From the NCBI GenBank assembly GCA_002419025.1, contig DIFG01000070.1, positions 1 through 20,138 of the forward strand: a DNA stretch of 20,138 nucleotides. The letters run 5' to 3'. Origin of the DNA: Deltaproteobacteria bacterium UBA5754 (lineage in GTDB: Bacteria; Desulfobacterota; Dissulfuribacteria; Dissulfuribacterales; UBA5754). Positions 1 through 7,117 of the stretch are shown here, in pieces. Below the pieces are notes generated by a model. It was not told the origin of the DNA and searched no databases. It was given only the letters and a program-made list of their open reading frames with translations. Positions within the stretch are counted from its first letter, which is position 1. Every line of letters starts with the position of its first letter. The position numbers and the translations under genes are program-made.

Positions 1-48
1 GTTTCCGGCGTGAGAGGCCAGCGTCCTAGGCCACTAGACGATGGGACC
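1..48 (-). tRNA. tRNA-Glu (anticodon CTC), 3' part beyond the window
   Basis: Read on the minus strand from base 48, the sequence starts GGTCCCATCGTCTAGTGG, which is typical of a tRNA-Glu acceptor stem and D arm. The anticodon stem is CTGGC/GCCGG around the loop CTCTCAC, placing anticodon CTC at bases 14-12, which reads the Glu codon GAG. The T arm and the 3' acceptor strand lie outside the window, so only about 48 of some 75 nt are present. Confidence 0.9.
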
Positions 49-58
49 GTGTCGCGTG

Positions 59-88
59 AAGTTACCTTGACGATCAGGATTTTGTCAA
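59..88 (-). promoter_or_regulatory. Probable sigma-70 promoter of tRNA-Glu
   Basis: A perfect -35 hexamer TTGACA lies on the minus strand at 88-83. A weak -10, TAACTT at 64-59, follows after 18 bp, which would start transcription near base 52, just upstream of the tRNA 5' end at 48. The -35 is convincing; the -10 matches the consensus at only 3 of 6 positions. Confidence 0.5.
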
Positions 89-226
89 GGATGGTCGTTT
101 AAAGCCCTCTGATCCCGCTCAAAAAAAACCGATTCTCGCGGCGATGCTTCGATTTTCCAGCCCATGCAGCGTACACTGTAGGGGCAAATGGCGATTCGTC
201 CTCCATTCCTGGGAAATTTCGCGCCT

Positions 227-268
227 CCCTGCCTGCCGCCTGCCTGTCGGCAGACTGGGCAGGCAGGG
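227..268. repeat. REP-like GC-rich palindrome downstream of dnaK
   Basis: Two 11-bp arms, 227-237 and 258-268 (core CCTGCCTGCC / GGCAGGCAGG), pair perfectly and enclose a second hairpin CTGCC-TGTC-GGCAG at 240-253. No T-run follows on either strand, so it is not a standard intrinsic terminator. It resembles the dispersed CCTGCC/GGCAGG palindromes seen in many environmental bacterial genomes. It could stabilise the dnaK mRNA 3' end. The rest of 49-328 holds only the tRNA promoter and no gene that I can support. Confidence 0.55.
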
Positions 269-328
269 CATCCCGGATTTTTTCGGCGGGATCATATTTT
301 GAGGTTTTTGCAGTGCGATCAGAGAGTC

Positions 329-2224
329 TTATTTCACATCCTTGAACTCGGCGTCGATGACGTCGTCCTGGCCTTTTCCGGGTCCTTCTCCTTTTGTCTC
401 CTCACCGGCGCCCTCCGATGCGGCCTTTTTGTACATCATCTCGGCAAGGGTGTGGGATGCCTTCATGAGCTCGTCCTGGGACTTGCGGATGGCCCCGACA
501 TCTGATGTCTCCATCGCCTTTCTGAGGTCGGCGATCCTGTCCTGGATCGCTTTCTTTGTGGCATCGTCCACCTTGTCGCCCAGTTCCTGGATGCTCTTTT
601 CCGTGCTGTAGATGAGGGTGTCGGCCTGGTTTCGTGCCTCGACGAGCTCCTTCTTCTTCCTGTCCTCTTCGGCGTGGGCCTCGGCCTCCTTGACCATGCG
701 TTTGATCTCCTCCTCGGAGAGCCCGCTTGAGGCCTGGATCCTGATGGACTGCTCCTTGCCGGTGGCAAGGTCCTTGGCCGAGACATTCAGGATCCCGTTC
801 GCGTCTATGTCGAAGGTGACTTCTATTTGCGGCACGCCCCGGGGAGCAGGAGGGATGCCCATGAGTTCGAACCGTCCGATGGACTTGTTGTCCGCCGCCA
901 TCTCCCGCTCTCCCTGAAGAACATGGATGGTGACTGCATTCTGGTTGTCTGCGGCGGTGGTGAAGATCTGGCTCTTTTTGGTGGGGATCGTGGTGTTCTT
1001 TTCGATGAGTCGGGTCATGACGCCGCCAAGGGTCTCGATCCCGAGGGAGAGGGGTGTTACATCCAGGAGCAGGACGTCCTTAACCTCGCCCTTCAGGACC
1101 GCGCCTTGAATGGCGGCCCCGATGGCAACGACCTCGTCCGGGTTGACGCCCTTGTTGGGTTCTTTCCCGAAGATCTCCTTGACCTTCTCCTGGACACGGG
1201 GCATGCGGGTCATCCCGCCCACGAGGATTACTTCGTCGATGTCGGCCATGGTGAGGCCTGCGTCCTTGAGGGCTGTCATGCACGGTGGCGCAAGGCGGTC
1301 GATAAGGTCGGAGACAAGGGATTCGAGTTTGGCACGGGTCAGCTTGACGACGAGGTGCTTGGGCCCACTCGCGTCCGCGGTGATGAAGGGGAGATTGATC
1401 TCTGTCTCCGTGGTGGTGGATAGCTCGCATTTGGCCTTTTCCGCGGCCTCTTTCAGTCGCTGGAGGGCCATGCGATCCTGGCGGAGATCGATCCCGTTCT
1501 CCTTTTTGAATTCGTCTGCAAGCCAGTTCAGGATGCGCTGATCGAAGTCCTCGCCGCCGAGGAATGTGTCGCCGTTCGTGGCCTTGACCTCAAAGACCCC
1601 TTCTCCGATCTCGAGGATGGAGATGTCGAAAGTGCCGCCGCCGAGGTCAAAGATGGCGATCTTTTCCTCCTTCTTTTTGTCAAGGCCGTAAGCGAGGGAT
1701 GCGGCAGTGGGCTCGTTGATGATCCGAAGGACATTGAGACCCGCGATGCGACCCGCGTCCTTGGTCGCCTGTCTCTGACTGTCGTTGAAGTATGCAGGAA
1801 CAGTGATCACGGCATCCGTGACCTTTTCACCGAGATAATCCTCCGCTGTCTGTTTCATCTTGGCAAGTATCATGGCGGAGATCTCGGCGGGGCTGTACTC
1901 CTTGTCCTTGACCTTGACGTATGCATCCCCCTGGGGGCCTTCGACGATGGAGAATGGGACGACTTTCCTGGTTTTTTGGACCTCTGGATCGTTGAATTTG
2001 CGTCCAATGAGTCTTTTGATCCCATAGATGGTGTTTTCCGGGTTTGTCACCGCCTGTCTGCGGGCGAGCATACCAACGAGGCGTTCCCCTTTGTCAGTGA
2101 ACGCCACGACCGAAGGTGTGGTCCTTCCGCCTTCTGCATTCGATAGGACCTTTGGCTCCCCGCCCTCCATGATGGCCACGCAGGAATTGGTGGTTCCCAG
2201 ATCGATTCCGATGACCTTTGACAT
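329..2224 (-). CDS. dnaK: Chaperone protein DnaK (Hsp70)
   Basis: This is the cytoplasmic Hsp70 chaperone, which binds exposed hydrophobic peptides in an ATP-dependent cycle driven by a J-protein and GrpE. The N-terminal ATPase signature IGIDLGTTNSC, the internal phosphate motif FDLGGGTFD, the adenosine motif VGGMTRMP and the inter-domain linker DVLLLDVTPLSLGIE are all visible, and the C-terminus ends in the usual acidic tail DVIDAEFKDVK. The length of 631 aa is normal. The start ATG at 2224 is chosen because AGGAGG (2237-2232) lies 7 bp upstream; an in-frame extension to 2269 has no such support and adds non-homologous residues. It is the last gene of hrcA-grpE-dnaK, 221 bp after grpE. No dnaJ follows; the next gene on this strand is tRNA-Glu. 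Confidence 0.98.
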   Translation of the reverse strand: MSKVIGIDLGTTNSCVAIMEGGEPKVLSNAEGGRTTPSVVAFTDKGERLVGMLARRQAVTNPENTIYGIKRLIGRKFNDPEVQKTRKVVPFSIVEGPQGDAYVKVKDKEYSPAEISAMILAKMKQTAEDYLGEKVTDAVITVPAYFNDSQRQATKDAGRIAGLNVLRIINEPTAASLAYGLDKKKEEKIAIFDLGGGTFDISILEIGEGVFEVKATNGDTFLGGEDFDQRILNWLADEFKKENGIDLRQDRMALQRLKEAAEKAKCELSTTTETEINLPFITADASGPKHLVVKLTRAKLESLVSDLIDRLAPPCMTALKDAGLTMADIDEVILVGGMTRMPRVQEKVKEIFGKEPNKGVNPDEVVAIGAAIQGAVLKGEVKDVLLLDVTPLSLGIETLGGVMTRLIEKNTTIPTKKSQIFTTAADNQNAVTIHVLQGEREMAADNKSIGRFELMGIPPAPRGVPQIEVTFDIDANGILNVSAKDLATGKEQSIRIQASSGLSEEEIKRMVKEAEAHAEEDRKKKELVEARNQADTLIYSTEKSIQELGDKVDDATKKAIQDRIADLRKAMETSDVGAIRKSQDELMKASHTLAEMMYKKAASEGAGEETKGEGPGKGQDDVIDAEFKDVK

Positions 2225-2254
2225 ATCATTTCCTCCTGAAATTTTGGTGGCGTT

Positions 2255-2363
2255 GTAAAAAGTCTCCATCTGCTGCGTTGCGCCGCATCCTTACGTCACT
2301 GCGACTTACGCTTAGTAAGCCTCATTCCTCAGGATTTGCACGCCCTGCATCCGGAGTTTTTAC
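2255..2363. repeat. MITE-like imperfect palindrome between grpE and dnaK
   Basis: The segment begins GTAAAAAGTCTCC and ends GGAGTTTTTAC, and the two halves align as inverted copies over much of their length (for example ATCCT on both sides). A short hairpin CTTAC-gctta-GTAAG lies near the centre. From memory, similar elements framed by GTAAAAA...TTTTTAC occur dispersed in deltaproteobacterial genomes. No coding capacity is seen. In the transcript it would form a long hairpin between the grpE stop and the dnaK ribosome binding site. Confidence 0.6.
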
Positions 2364-2445
2364 TTGGCCATTCCGCTTTTTGAGTCTTTACGGGTCCATC
2401 AATTCTGTGTTGTGAAAGGTGCTTTTCGTGCCAACAAAATAAAAA

Positions 2446-3012
2446 CTAAGCATCTCCGCCCGATTGTCCACTGCCTTCGGGTGAGGAAGATGTTTTTTTG
2501 GAAACCGTCACCAGGGCGGGCCTCAGGACCCGTTCGTGGAGGGTGTATCCGCGAAGGAGCTCCTGGACAACAGTGTTTTCTTCATGATCGGAGTTTTCCA
2601 CAATGGAGAGGGCCTCGTGGACAGCGGGATCGAACCTCTGACCCACGGCCGTGAAGGTCTTGAGGCCGTAGCGTTCAAGGGTCTTCAGATATCCTGTAAG
2701 GGTGATTTCGAGGCCATCTATCAGTTTCTCGATGTCCCTTGACTCCTTGGCCGAGGAGACAGCCCGTTCCAGGTTGTCGAGAAACGGCAGGAGGTCGTTT
2801 GCGAAGGCTGCGAGGGCGTATTTTATGTGTTCGGCCTTTTCCCGTTCGATCCTTTTCTTGAAATTGTCAAGTTCAGCGGCGAGCCGCATGACCTGTTCGC
2901 GGCAGATCCGGAGTTCTTCTTCCGTCTCGGCGAGACGGAGAGCGAGTTCTTCAGCAGACGCGGTCTGCTCTTCCTGGACTTCCTGTACATTTTTTTTCTC
3001 TTCTGTTGTCAT
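2446..3012 (-). CDS. grpE: GrpE nucleotide exchange factor
   Basis: GrpE releases ADP from DnaK and so resets the Hsp70 cycle; it acts as a cytoplasmic dimer. The 188-aa product has the expected long N-terminal helix rich in E, K and Q (about residues 1-75), the segment AELDNFKKRIERE, and the C-terminal beta domain signature GYTLHERVLRPALVTV. The ATG at 3012 is preferred over an in-frame TTG at 3018, because AGGAG sits 8 bp upstream of the ATG but only about 2 bp from the TTG. Its ATG overlaps the hrcA stop as ATGA (4 bp), implying coupled translation. The stop TAG is at 2448-2446. Confidence 0.97.
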   Translation of the reverse strand: MTTEEKKNVQEVQEEQTASAEELALRLAETEEELRICREQVMRLAAELDNFKKRIEREKAEHIKYALAAFANDLLPFLDNLERAVSSAKESRDIEKLIDGLEITLTGYLKTLERYGLKTFTAVGQRFDPAVHEALSIVENSDHEENTVVQELLRGYTLHERVLRPALVTVSKKTSSSPEGSGQSGGDA

Positions 3013-4064
3013 GGGCAAAACTCCTGGAGCTTTTTTCTGAGGACGTTTCGGGTGTATTCCACGAAAGCGATGACCCGGGGGTAATCCATGCGGACAGGGC
3101 CGATCACTCCGATGCCCCCGAGGCGTGTATCCTTTTTGTCGTAGGGGGCAAGGACCATGGAGCAGCGGGGGACGTCATGTCCCAATTCCTCGGGGCCTAT
3201 GATGATCTGGACGTCCTCTTTTTCGAGGTAACGGTCGAGGAGGATGATGAGGTTCTGTTTCTCCTCGAGGGCCTGGAGCAGGCCCCGTAAGCCCTGGTTT
3301 CTGAAGAACTCAGGCTGGTCGAGGAGGTTTGGGCGGCCGCTCACGAAGACGTCCTGGGTATCGAGGGCTGAAAGGTTGTGCGGGTGGGCGATGTCGAGGA
3401 GGGACGAGATCACCCGTTTGTCGTTTTCCAGATCACGGGAAAGGCTTTCCCGGACCTCTTCCAGATCCATTTGAGAGAGTGCCGCATTTAGTTGATGAGA
3501 GAGGCGTTCGAGACGGTCCTCGGAAATGTCCCAGGGAAGCCGGACCGTCCTGTTTTCCACGAAGCCTGTCTCAGAGACGGTGACGACGAGGACCAGGGAT
3601 GGGCGGATTCGAATGAATTCCACGTGTTTCGGAGAGGTCCGGCCCCCTTTGGGGGAACTCGCGACTGCGGCGTGGCCAGTGAATGTAGCGAGGATCTCAA
3701 CGCTCTTCTTGAGGGTAGAGGCCAAGTCCTCACAGCGCAGGAGCAGGGCCTTTTCGATGGCCTCTTGATCTTCGAGGGAGAGTTCGCGGGTCTCGATGAG
3801 ATGCTCGACAAAGTATCTCAACCCGGCCTCGGTGGGGAGCCTCCCAGCGGAGGTATGGGGCTGGGTGAGGTAACCCAATTCCTCTAAATCGGACATGGCG
3901 TTTCTGATAGTGGCGGCGCTGAGGTTGAAGGGCATCATCTTGGAGAGCGTCCGGGACCCGACGGGCTCGGCGGTTTCGATGTAAAGCTGGATGATCGCCC
4001 TGAGGATCTCGCGGCTCCGATCGGAAAGACAATCCCTTTTGTCCATCTTTATTTGAGGCTGCAT
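3009..4064 (-). CDS. hrcA: Heat-inducible transcription repressor HrcA
   Basis: HrcA binds CIRCE operators and represses class I heat-shock genes; GroEL usually helps it fold. The 351-aa product has the N-terminal winged helix (SDRSREILRAI, LSAATIRNAMSDLEELGYL, then the wing TSAGRLPTEAGLRYFV, roughly residues 14-90) and the C-terminal signature GGIGVIGPVRMDYPRVI. The length is typical. The ATG at 4064 is used; an in-frame ATG at 4046 is possible, and neither has a strong Shine-Dalgarno. A perfect CIRCE ends only 6 bp upstream of the first ATG, so the operon is clearly autoregulated. The stop overlaps the grpE start by 4 bp. Confidence 0.97.
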   Translation of the reverse strand: MQPQIKMDKRDCLSDRSREILRAIIQLYIETAEPVGSRTLSKMMPFNLSAATIRNAMSDLEELGYLTQPHTSAGRLPTEAGLRYFVEHLIETRELSLEDQEAIEKALLLRCEDLASTLKKSVEILATFTGHAAVASSPKGGRTSPKHVEFIRIRPSLVLVVTVSETGFVENRTVRLPWDISEDRLERLSHQLNAALSQMDLEEVRESLSRDLENDKRVISSLLDIAHPHNLSALDTQDVFVSGRPNLLDQPEFFRNQGLRGLLQALEEKQNLIILLDRYLEKEDVQIIIGPEELGHDVPRCSMVLAPYDKKDTRLGGIGVIGPVRMDYPRVIAFVEYTRNVLRKKLQEFCP

Positions 4065-4070
4065 GGTCTT

Positions 4071-4097
4071 TTAGCACTCTAAACAAGTGAGTGCTAA
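4071..4097. promoter_or_regulatory. CIRCE operator (HrcA binding site)
   Basis: TTAGCACTC, a 9-bp spacer and GAGTGCTAA match the CIRCE consensus at all 18 arm positions. The site lies directly between the hrcA promoter and the hrcA ATG and overlaps the expected transcription start, as is usual for HrcA autorepression. Confidence 0.98.
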
Positions 4098-4099
4098 AG

Positions 4100-4128
4100 A
4101 AGGTAATGTCCACCTGCCGGGATGTCAA
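4100..4128 (-). promoter_or_regulatory. sigma-70-type promoter of hrcA-grpE-dnaK
   Basis: The minus strand carries TTGACA at 4128-4123, 17 bp, then TACCTT at 4105-4100. The -35 is perfect and the -10 matches 3 of 6 positions. The predicted start near 4093 falls inside CIRCE, which fits repression by blocking initiation. Confidence 0.75.
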
Positions 4129-4173
4129 TGCAAAAGGAGCGTCGAATATGGATGGCCTTGTAGAAAGCGCCGG

Positions 4174-4247
4174 ACTCGTCATGCCGGACTTGATCCGGTA
4201 TCCAGAATATATTGAAAACACAAAATTATTCCGGCATCTGCCGGAAT
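4174..4247. repeat. REP-like palindromic pair
   Basis: A unit with core CGTCATGCCGGAC ... TCCGGTATCCAG (4178-4205) resembles the CGTCATTCCGG-type repeats dispersed in many proteobacterial genomes. It is followed by a perfect 8-bp hairpin ATTCCGGC-ATCT-GCCGGAAT (4228-4247). Conceptual translation gives the familiar spurious peptide of this repeat class, so no gene is called. Confidence 0.6.
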
Positions 4248-4270
4248 GGCGCCAGATTGGAATTTTTGAG

Positions 4271-4448
4271 TTTTCCCTGAATCCGTGAGCCGACGTTCGG
4301 GCTGTTTGTTCCGTGCGGCAGACAGCCCCCGTCCATGGGGGCGGATTTGCCGACGGCGCCCGTCCATGGGCGCCTTACTCCACAAACATCCCGAAAGTCG
4401 GCCTATTATGAAAAATCAGTAGGTTGAATGCATATCTCACGGATTCAG
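4271..4448. repeat. Structured element with 13-bp inverted ends (MITE or structured RNA candidate)
   Basis: CTGAATCCGTGAG at 4277-4289 is exactly complementary to CTCACGGATTCAG at 4436-4448. Inside, the layout is roughly symmetric: CCGA-cgt-TCGG (4290-4300), hairpin GCCCCC-GTCCAT-GGGGGC (4325-4342), hairpin GGCGCCC-GTCCAT-GGGCGCC (4355-4374), and CCGA-aag-TCGG (4391-4401). The two main hairpins share the same 6-nt loop. The left end, TTTTCCCTGAATCCGTG, recurs exactly at 19989-20005. No transposase is encoded. I do not recognise the family. Confidence 0.6.
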
Positions 4449-4672
4449 ATTTTCGAAACCATACAATATTGAACAAGTGTTCATTTTCGATTAAGTGGAT
4501 GCGTTCAGCCTGAACGCCGTGAGACTGCGGCCGGGCATGTTTGTGAAGTGAAGTGTCCAGTCTGTCGCACGGAACACATGACCCTGCCGCCGGCCTCATC
4601 CGGTTAAAACGCAATTGGGTGCACAATCCACGGATTCAGGTTTGTATCTCGCTGTAATGGGGAGGGACCTTC

Positions 4673-5680
4673 ATGGAAAGCGGGGGAACAAGGGGAGGAA
4701 TGGGTATCCTTCTGTGCCTCATGGTCCTTTTTGCGTGCGCATGCAGGGAGACATGGCACGCCAGGGGTGCACATGCCGGAGGAGGAGGCGCCTATCCCAA
4801 CGGAGCCGAAGGGTTTCTCGTGGGGGCTGCGCCTCCACCCGGAATCACGTTCATCAATTACCTCTATTACTATCATTCCAACGAGATGATGGACGATGAT
4901 GGAAATGGAAATCCGGCATTTGACGAGATATCGGTCTGGGCAGAGGTCGCACGCTTCATCTGGATCTCAAAGGCCCAGTTCCTTGGGGCGAACTACGGCC
5001 AGCACATCTTTTTCCTCGCTACTGACACAGACCTTGATTTCACGGTCCCATTTGGTCCTAAGGGAGACAGGCATTATCACAGCACGGACATCCCCTATGT
5101 CATCTGGTCGCCCTGCCTCCTGACATGGCATCTGCTCGAGGGAAGGCTCCACATGATCCTCGACGTGGCGGATCTTTACATCCCCTTTTCAAACGAGGGC
5201 AAGAACGATCCCTCTTCCTTCGGGCGAAATTTCTGGACCATCGAGCCGGTCTTCGCGGTCACGTGGCTCCCGGTCCCGGCCATCGAGTTCTCGGCCAAGT
5301 TCATGTACGATTTCAACACCCGTCAGGAAGATTTTCTTCCCGGCCCCCCGGTTACCCTCGACCGCACTCCAGGTGATGAGTTCCACGTGGATTTCGCCGC
5401 GTCTTATGCCGTTCAGCCCAATCTGCGTCTCGGGGTGAGCGGTTATTACTACCGTCAGGTGGAGGACGACGACTATCACGGTCTCGACGCCTTTCCCGAA
5501 CCGCTTCGTACCGCCCTCGAAGGTATGGAAGGCGCACAGTCCAGGGCCTGGGCCCTCGGGCCCGGGGTCTGGTATCAGCGCGGGAATATGATGGCGGAGT
5601 TTCGGACCCAGTTCGAGTTCGAGGCCCGGAACAAGACCGAAGGCACCAATGCCTGGCTCAAGTTCTATTACCTTTTTTAA
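4673..5680 (+). CDS. Outer-membrane beta-barrel protein, MetA-pathway/SphA-like family
   Basis: The 335-aa product resembles the family annotated as putative MetA pathway of phenol degradation (Pfam Phenol_MetA_deg), predicted outer-membrane channels whose substrate is usually unknown. Family-like features are an early PPPGITFINYLYYYHSNEM, then ARFIWISKAQFLGANYGQHIFF, alternating aromatic strands, and a C-terminal aromatic FYYLF expected for barrel insertion. The N-terminus has a hydrophobic stretch (about residues 10-22) and a likely signal peptidase site near AHA (about 33-35). An LFAC motif could be read as a lipobox, but a barrel fold makes this less likely. The ATG at 4673 follows GGAGG by 7 bp. 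The trpB-like gene starts 10 bp after its stop, so both are probably one transcript. The specific function cannot be told. Confidence 0.8.
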   Translation: MESGGTRGGMGILLCLMVLFACACRETWHARGAHAGGGGAYPNGAEGFLVGAAPPPGITFINYLYYYHSNEMMDDDGNGNPAFDEISVWAEVARFIWISKAQFLGANYGQHIFFLATDTDLDFTVPFGPKGDRHYHSTDIPYVIWSPCLLTWHLLEGRLHMILDVADLYIPFSNEGKNDPSSFGRNFWTIEPVFAVTWLPVPAIEFSAKFMYDFNTRQEDFLPGPPVTLDRTPGDEFHVDFAASYAVQPNLRLGVSGYYYRQVEDDDYHGLDAFPEPLRTALEGMEGAQSRAWALGPGVWYQRGNMMAEFRTQFEFEARNKTEGTNAWLKFYYLF

Positions 5681-5690
5681 GGAGACGACC

Positions 5691-7061
5691 ATGAACGACA
5701 GCTACAAGATCTTTCTTTCGGAAAAGGAGTTGCCGGATGCCTGGTACAACATCCTTCCGGATCTGCCCACACCCCTTGCCCCCCCGCTCCATCCCAAGAC
5801 CGGGCAACCCGTCACCCCCGAGGATCTGAGGCCCATCTTTCCAGATGCCATCATCGCCCAGGAGGTGAGCGGGGAGCGATGGATCGAGATCCCCGGTCCG
5901 GTCCGTGACGTCCTCAAGCTCTGGAGGCCGAGTCCCCTCCACCGGGCGCGCAACTTCGAAAAGGCCCTCGAAACCCCTGCCCGGATCTATTACAAAAACG
6001 AGGGTGTGAGCCCTCCGGGCAGTCACAAGCCGAACACAGCGGTCGCCCAGGCCTACTACAACAAGGAGGCGGGCATCAAAAGGCTCGCCACCGAGACGGG
6101 CGCCGGCCAGTGGGGAAGCGCCCTTTCCTTTGCCTGTCAGCTCTTCGGCCTGCAGTGCACGGTCTACATGGTGAAGGTGAGCTATGAGCAGAAGCCCTAT
6201 CGCCGCATCCTCATGAATGTCTGGGGCGGAGAGGTCTTTCCGTCTCCCACGGAAAGGACCAACTCAGGCCGTGCCATCCTGGCGAAAAATCCCGATACCA
6301 AGGGCAGCCTTGGAATCGCCATCTCCGAGGCAGTGGAGGACGCGGCCACCCACGAGGATACGAACTATGCCCTCGGAAGCGTCCTCAACCATGTTGTCCT
6401 TCACCAGACCGTAATCGGCATCGAGACCCAGAAGCAACTGGCGCTGGCCGAGGAAAAGGCAGACATCCTCATCGGGTGCGTGGGAGGAGGGTCCAATTTC
6501 GGTGGATTCTGCGTCCCCTTCGCCAGGGACAAGATCCAGGGAAAGACCGATTGTGAGATCATCGGCATTGAACCCAAGTCCTGTCCCACCCTCACGAAAG
6601 GGGCTTATCAGTACGATTACGGGGACACGGTCGGACTTACCCCCCTACTTCTCATGCATACCCTCGGCCACTCTTTCGAGCCGCCGGGTATTCACGCAGG
6701 CGGCCTCCGGTATCATGGAGACGCCCCGGTCCTCAGCAATCTCGTCCACAACGGGGTGGTCAAAGCCAGGGCCTATACCCAGAACCCGGTCTTCGAGGCC
6801 TCAGTCCTGTTCGCCCGCACCGAGGGTATCATCCCTGCCCCTGAGACCTCCCATGCCCTCCGGGCCGTCATGGACGAGGCGTTGAAGTGCAAAGAAACCG
6901 GAGAGGAAAAATGCATCGTCTGCTGTTTCAGCGGCCACGGGCATTTCGATCTTGCCGCGTACGACGACTACTTGGGAGGAAGGCTCGTGGACTACGAGTA
7001 TCCCGATGAAAAGATCCATGAGGCATTGGCGGATCTTCCAAAGTTTCCGACCGGTATATAG
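5691..7061 (+). CDS. trpB: Tryptophan synthase beta chain, TrpB2 type
   Basis: This PLP enzyme joins indole with serine to make tryptophan. The 456-aa length, the long N-terminal segment before the lysine, and SGHG near the C-terminus point to the TrpB2 (TrpB-like) subfamily rather than classical TrpB of about 400 aa. Visible residues: PLP lysine K113 in GSHKPN, catalytic glutamate E135 in TETGAGQWG, and phosphate-binding GGGSN at 265-269. The ATG at 5691 is used because GGAG lies 6 bp upstream; an in-frame extension to 5649 would overlap the previous gene. No trpA or other trp gene is near. TrpB2 proteins often lack a dedicated TrpA partner and may salvage free indole; that role is inferred here. 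A 10-bp-stem hairpin (7080-7102) follows the gene. Confidence 0.92.
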   Translation: MNDSYKIFLSEKELPDAWYNILPDLPTPLAPPLHPKTGQPVTPEDLRPIFPDAIIAQEVSGERWIEIPGPVRDVLKLWRPSPLHRARNFEKALETPARIYYKNEGVSPPGSHKPNTAVAQAYYNKEAGIKRLATETGAGQWGSALSFACQLFGLQCTVYMVKVSYEQKPYRRILMNVWGGEVFPSPTERTNSGRAILAKNPDTKGSLGIAISEAVEDAATHEDTNYALGSVLNHVVLHQTVIGIETQKQLALAEEKADILIGCVGGGSNFGGFCVPFARDKIQGKTDCEIIGIEPKSCPTLTKGAYQYDYGDTVGLTPLLLMHTLGHSFEPPGIHAGGLRYHGDAPVLSNLVHNGVVKARAYTQNPVFEASVLFARTEGIIPAPETSHALRAVMDEALKCKETGEEKCIVCCFSGHGHFDLAAYDDYLGGRLVDYEYPDEKIHEALADLPKFPTGI

Positions 7062-7079
7062 GACCCCTTGGTAGAGGCG

Positions 7080-7102
7080 GGGGCCGCCCGCAGGGCGGCC
7101 CC
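7080..7102. terminator. Strong GC hairpin after trpB, no U-tract
   Basis: GGGGCCGCCC-GCA-GGGCGGCCCC forms a perfect 10-bp stem between the trpB stop and the next start. The bases that follow (ATTCCC) are not a T-run, so it may slow polymerase, protect the 3' end or be a repeat rather than terminate efficiently. Confidence 0.4.
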
Positions 7103-7117
7103 ATTCCCAGTACCTTT

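Larger units (their letters stand above)
4098..4672. other. Non-coding region rich in inverted repeats between hrcA and the outer-membrane protein gene
   Basis: Beyond the hrcA promoter I see no credible gene in these 575 bases. They hold a REP-like pair (4174-4247), a structured element with 13-bp inverted ends (4271-4448), two further dyads (TGAACA-AG-TGTTCA at 4470-4483 and GCGTTCA-GCC-TGAACGC at 4501-4517), and an outer inverted repeat pairing 4308-4323 with 4560-4575 (15 of 16 bases) and 4276-4287 with 4629-4640 (12 of 12). No clear sigma-70 promoter for the downstream gene is visible. Confidence 0.7.

Noticed and set aside
121..128. Run of eight T on the minus strand as terminator of the dnaK operon
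   Set aside because: Only weak or wobble-rich stems precede it, so a standard intrinsic terminator is not supported.
827..1423. 198-codon open frame on the plus strand
   Set aside because: It is antisense to dnaK and has no independent support.
2421..2440. Possible sigma-54 promoter (TTGGCAC on the minus strand) before dnaK
   Set aside because: The GG and GC elements are 8 bp apart rather than the required 10, and the TTGC box is missing.
4325..4374. The paired GTCCAT hairpins as a known riboswitch
   Set aside because: I could not match them to any riboswitch class that I know, and the near mirror symmetry with inverted ends fits a repeat element at least as well.
4720..4745. Lipoprotein signal (LFAC) in the outer-membrane protein
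   Set aside because: F before the residue preceding cysteine is unusual, and the barrel-like C-terminus with a later AHA site favours signal peptidase I.
4615..4899. Short open frames overlapping the start of the outer-membrane protein gene
   Set aside because: They are in other frames, encode no recognisable motif, and the frame from 4673 has the ribosome binding site and family match.
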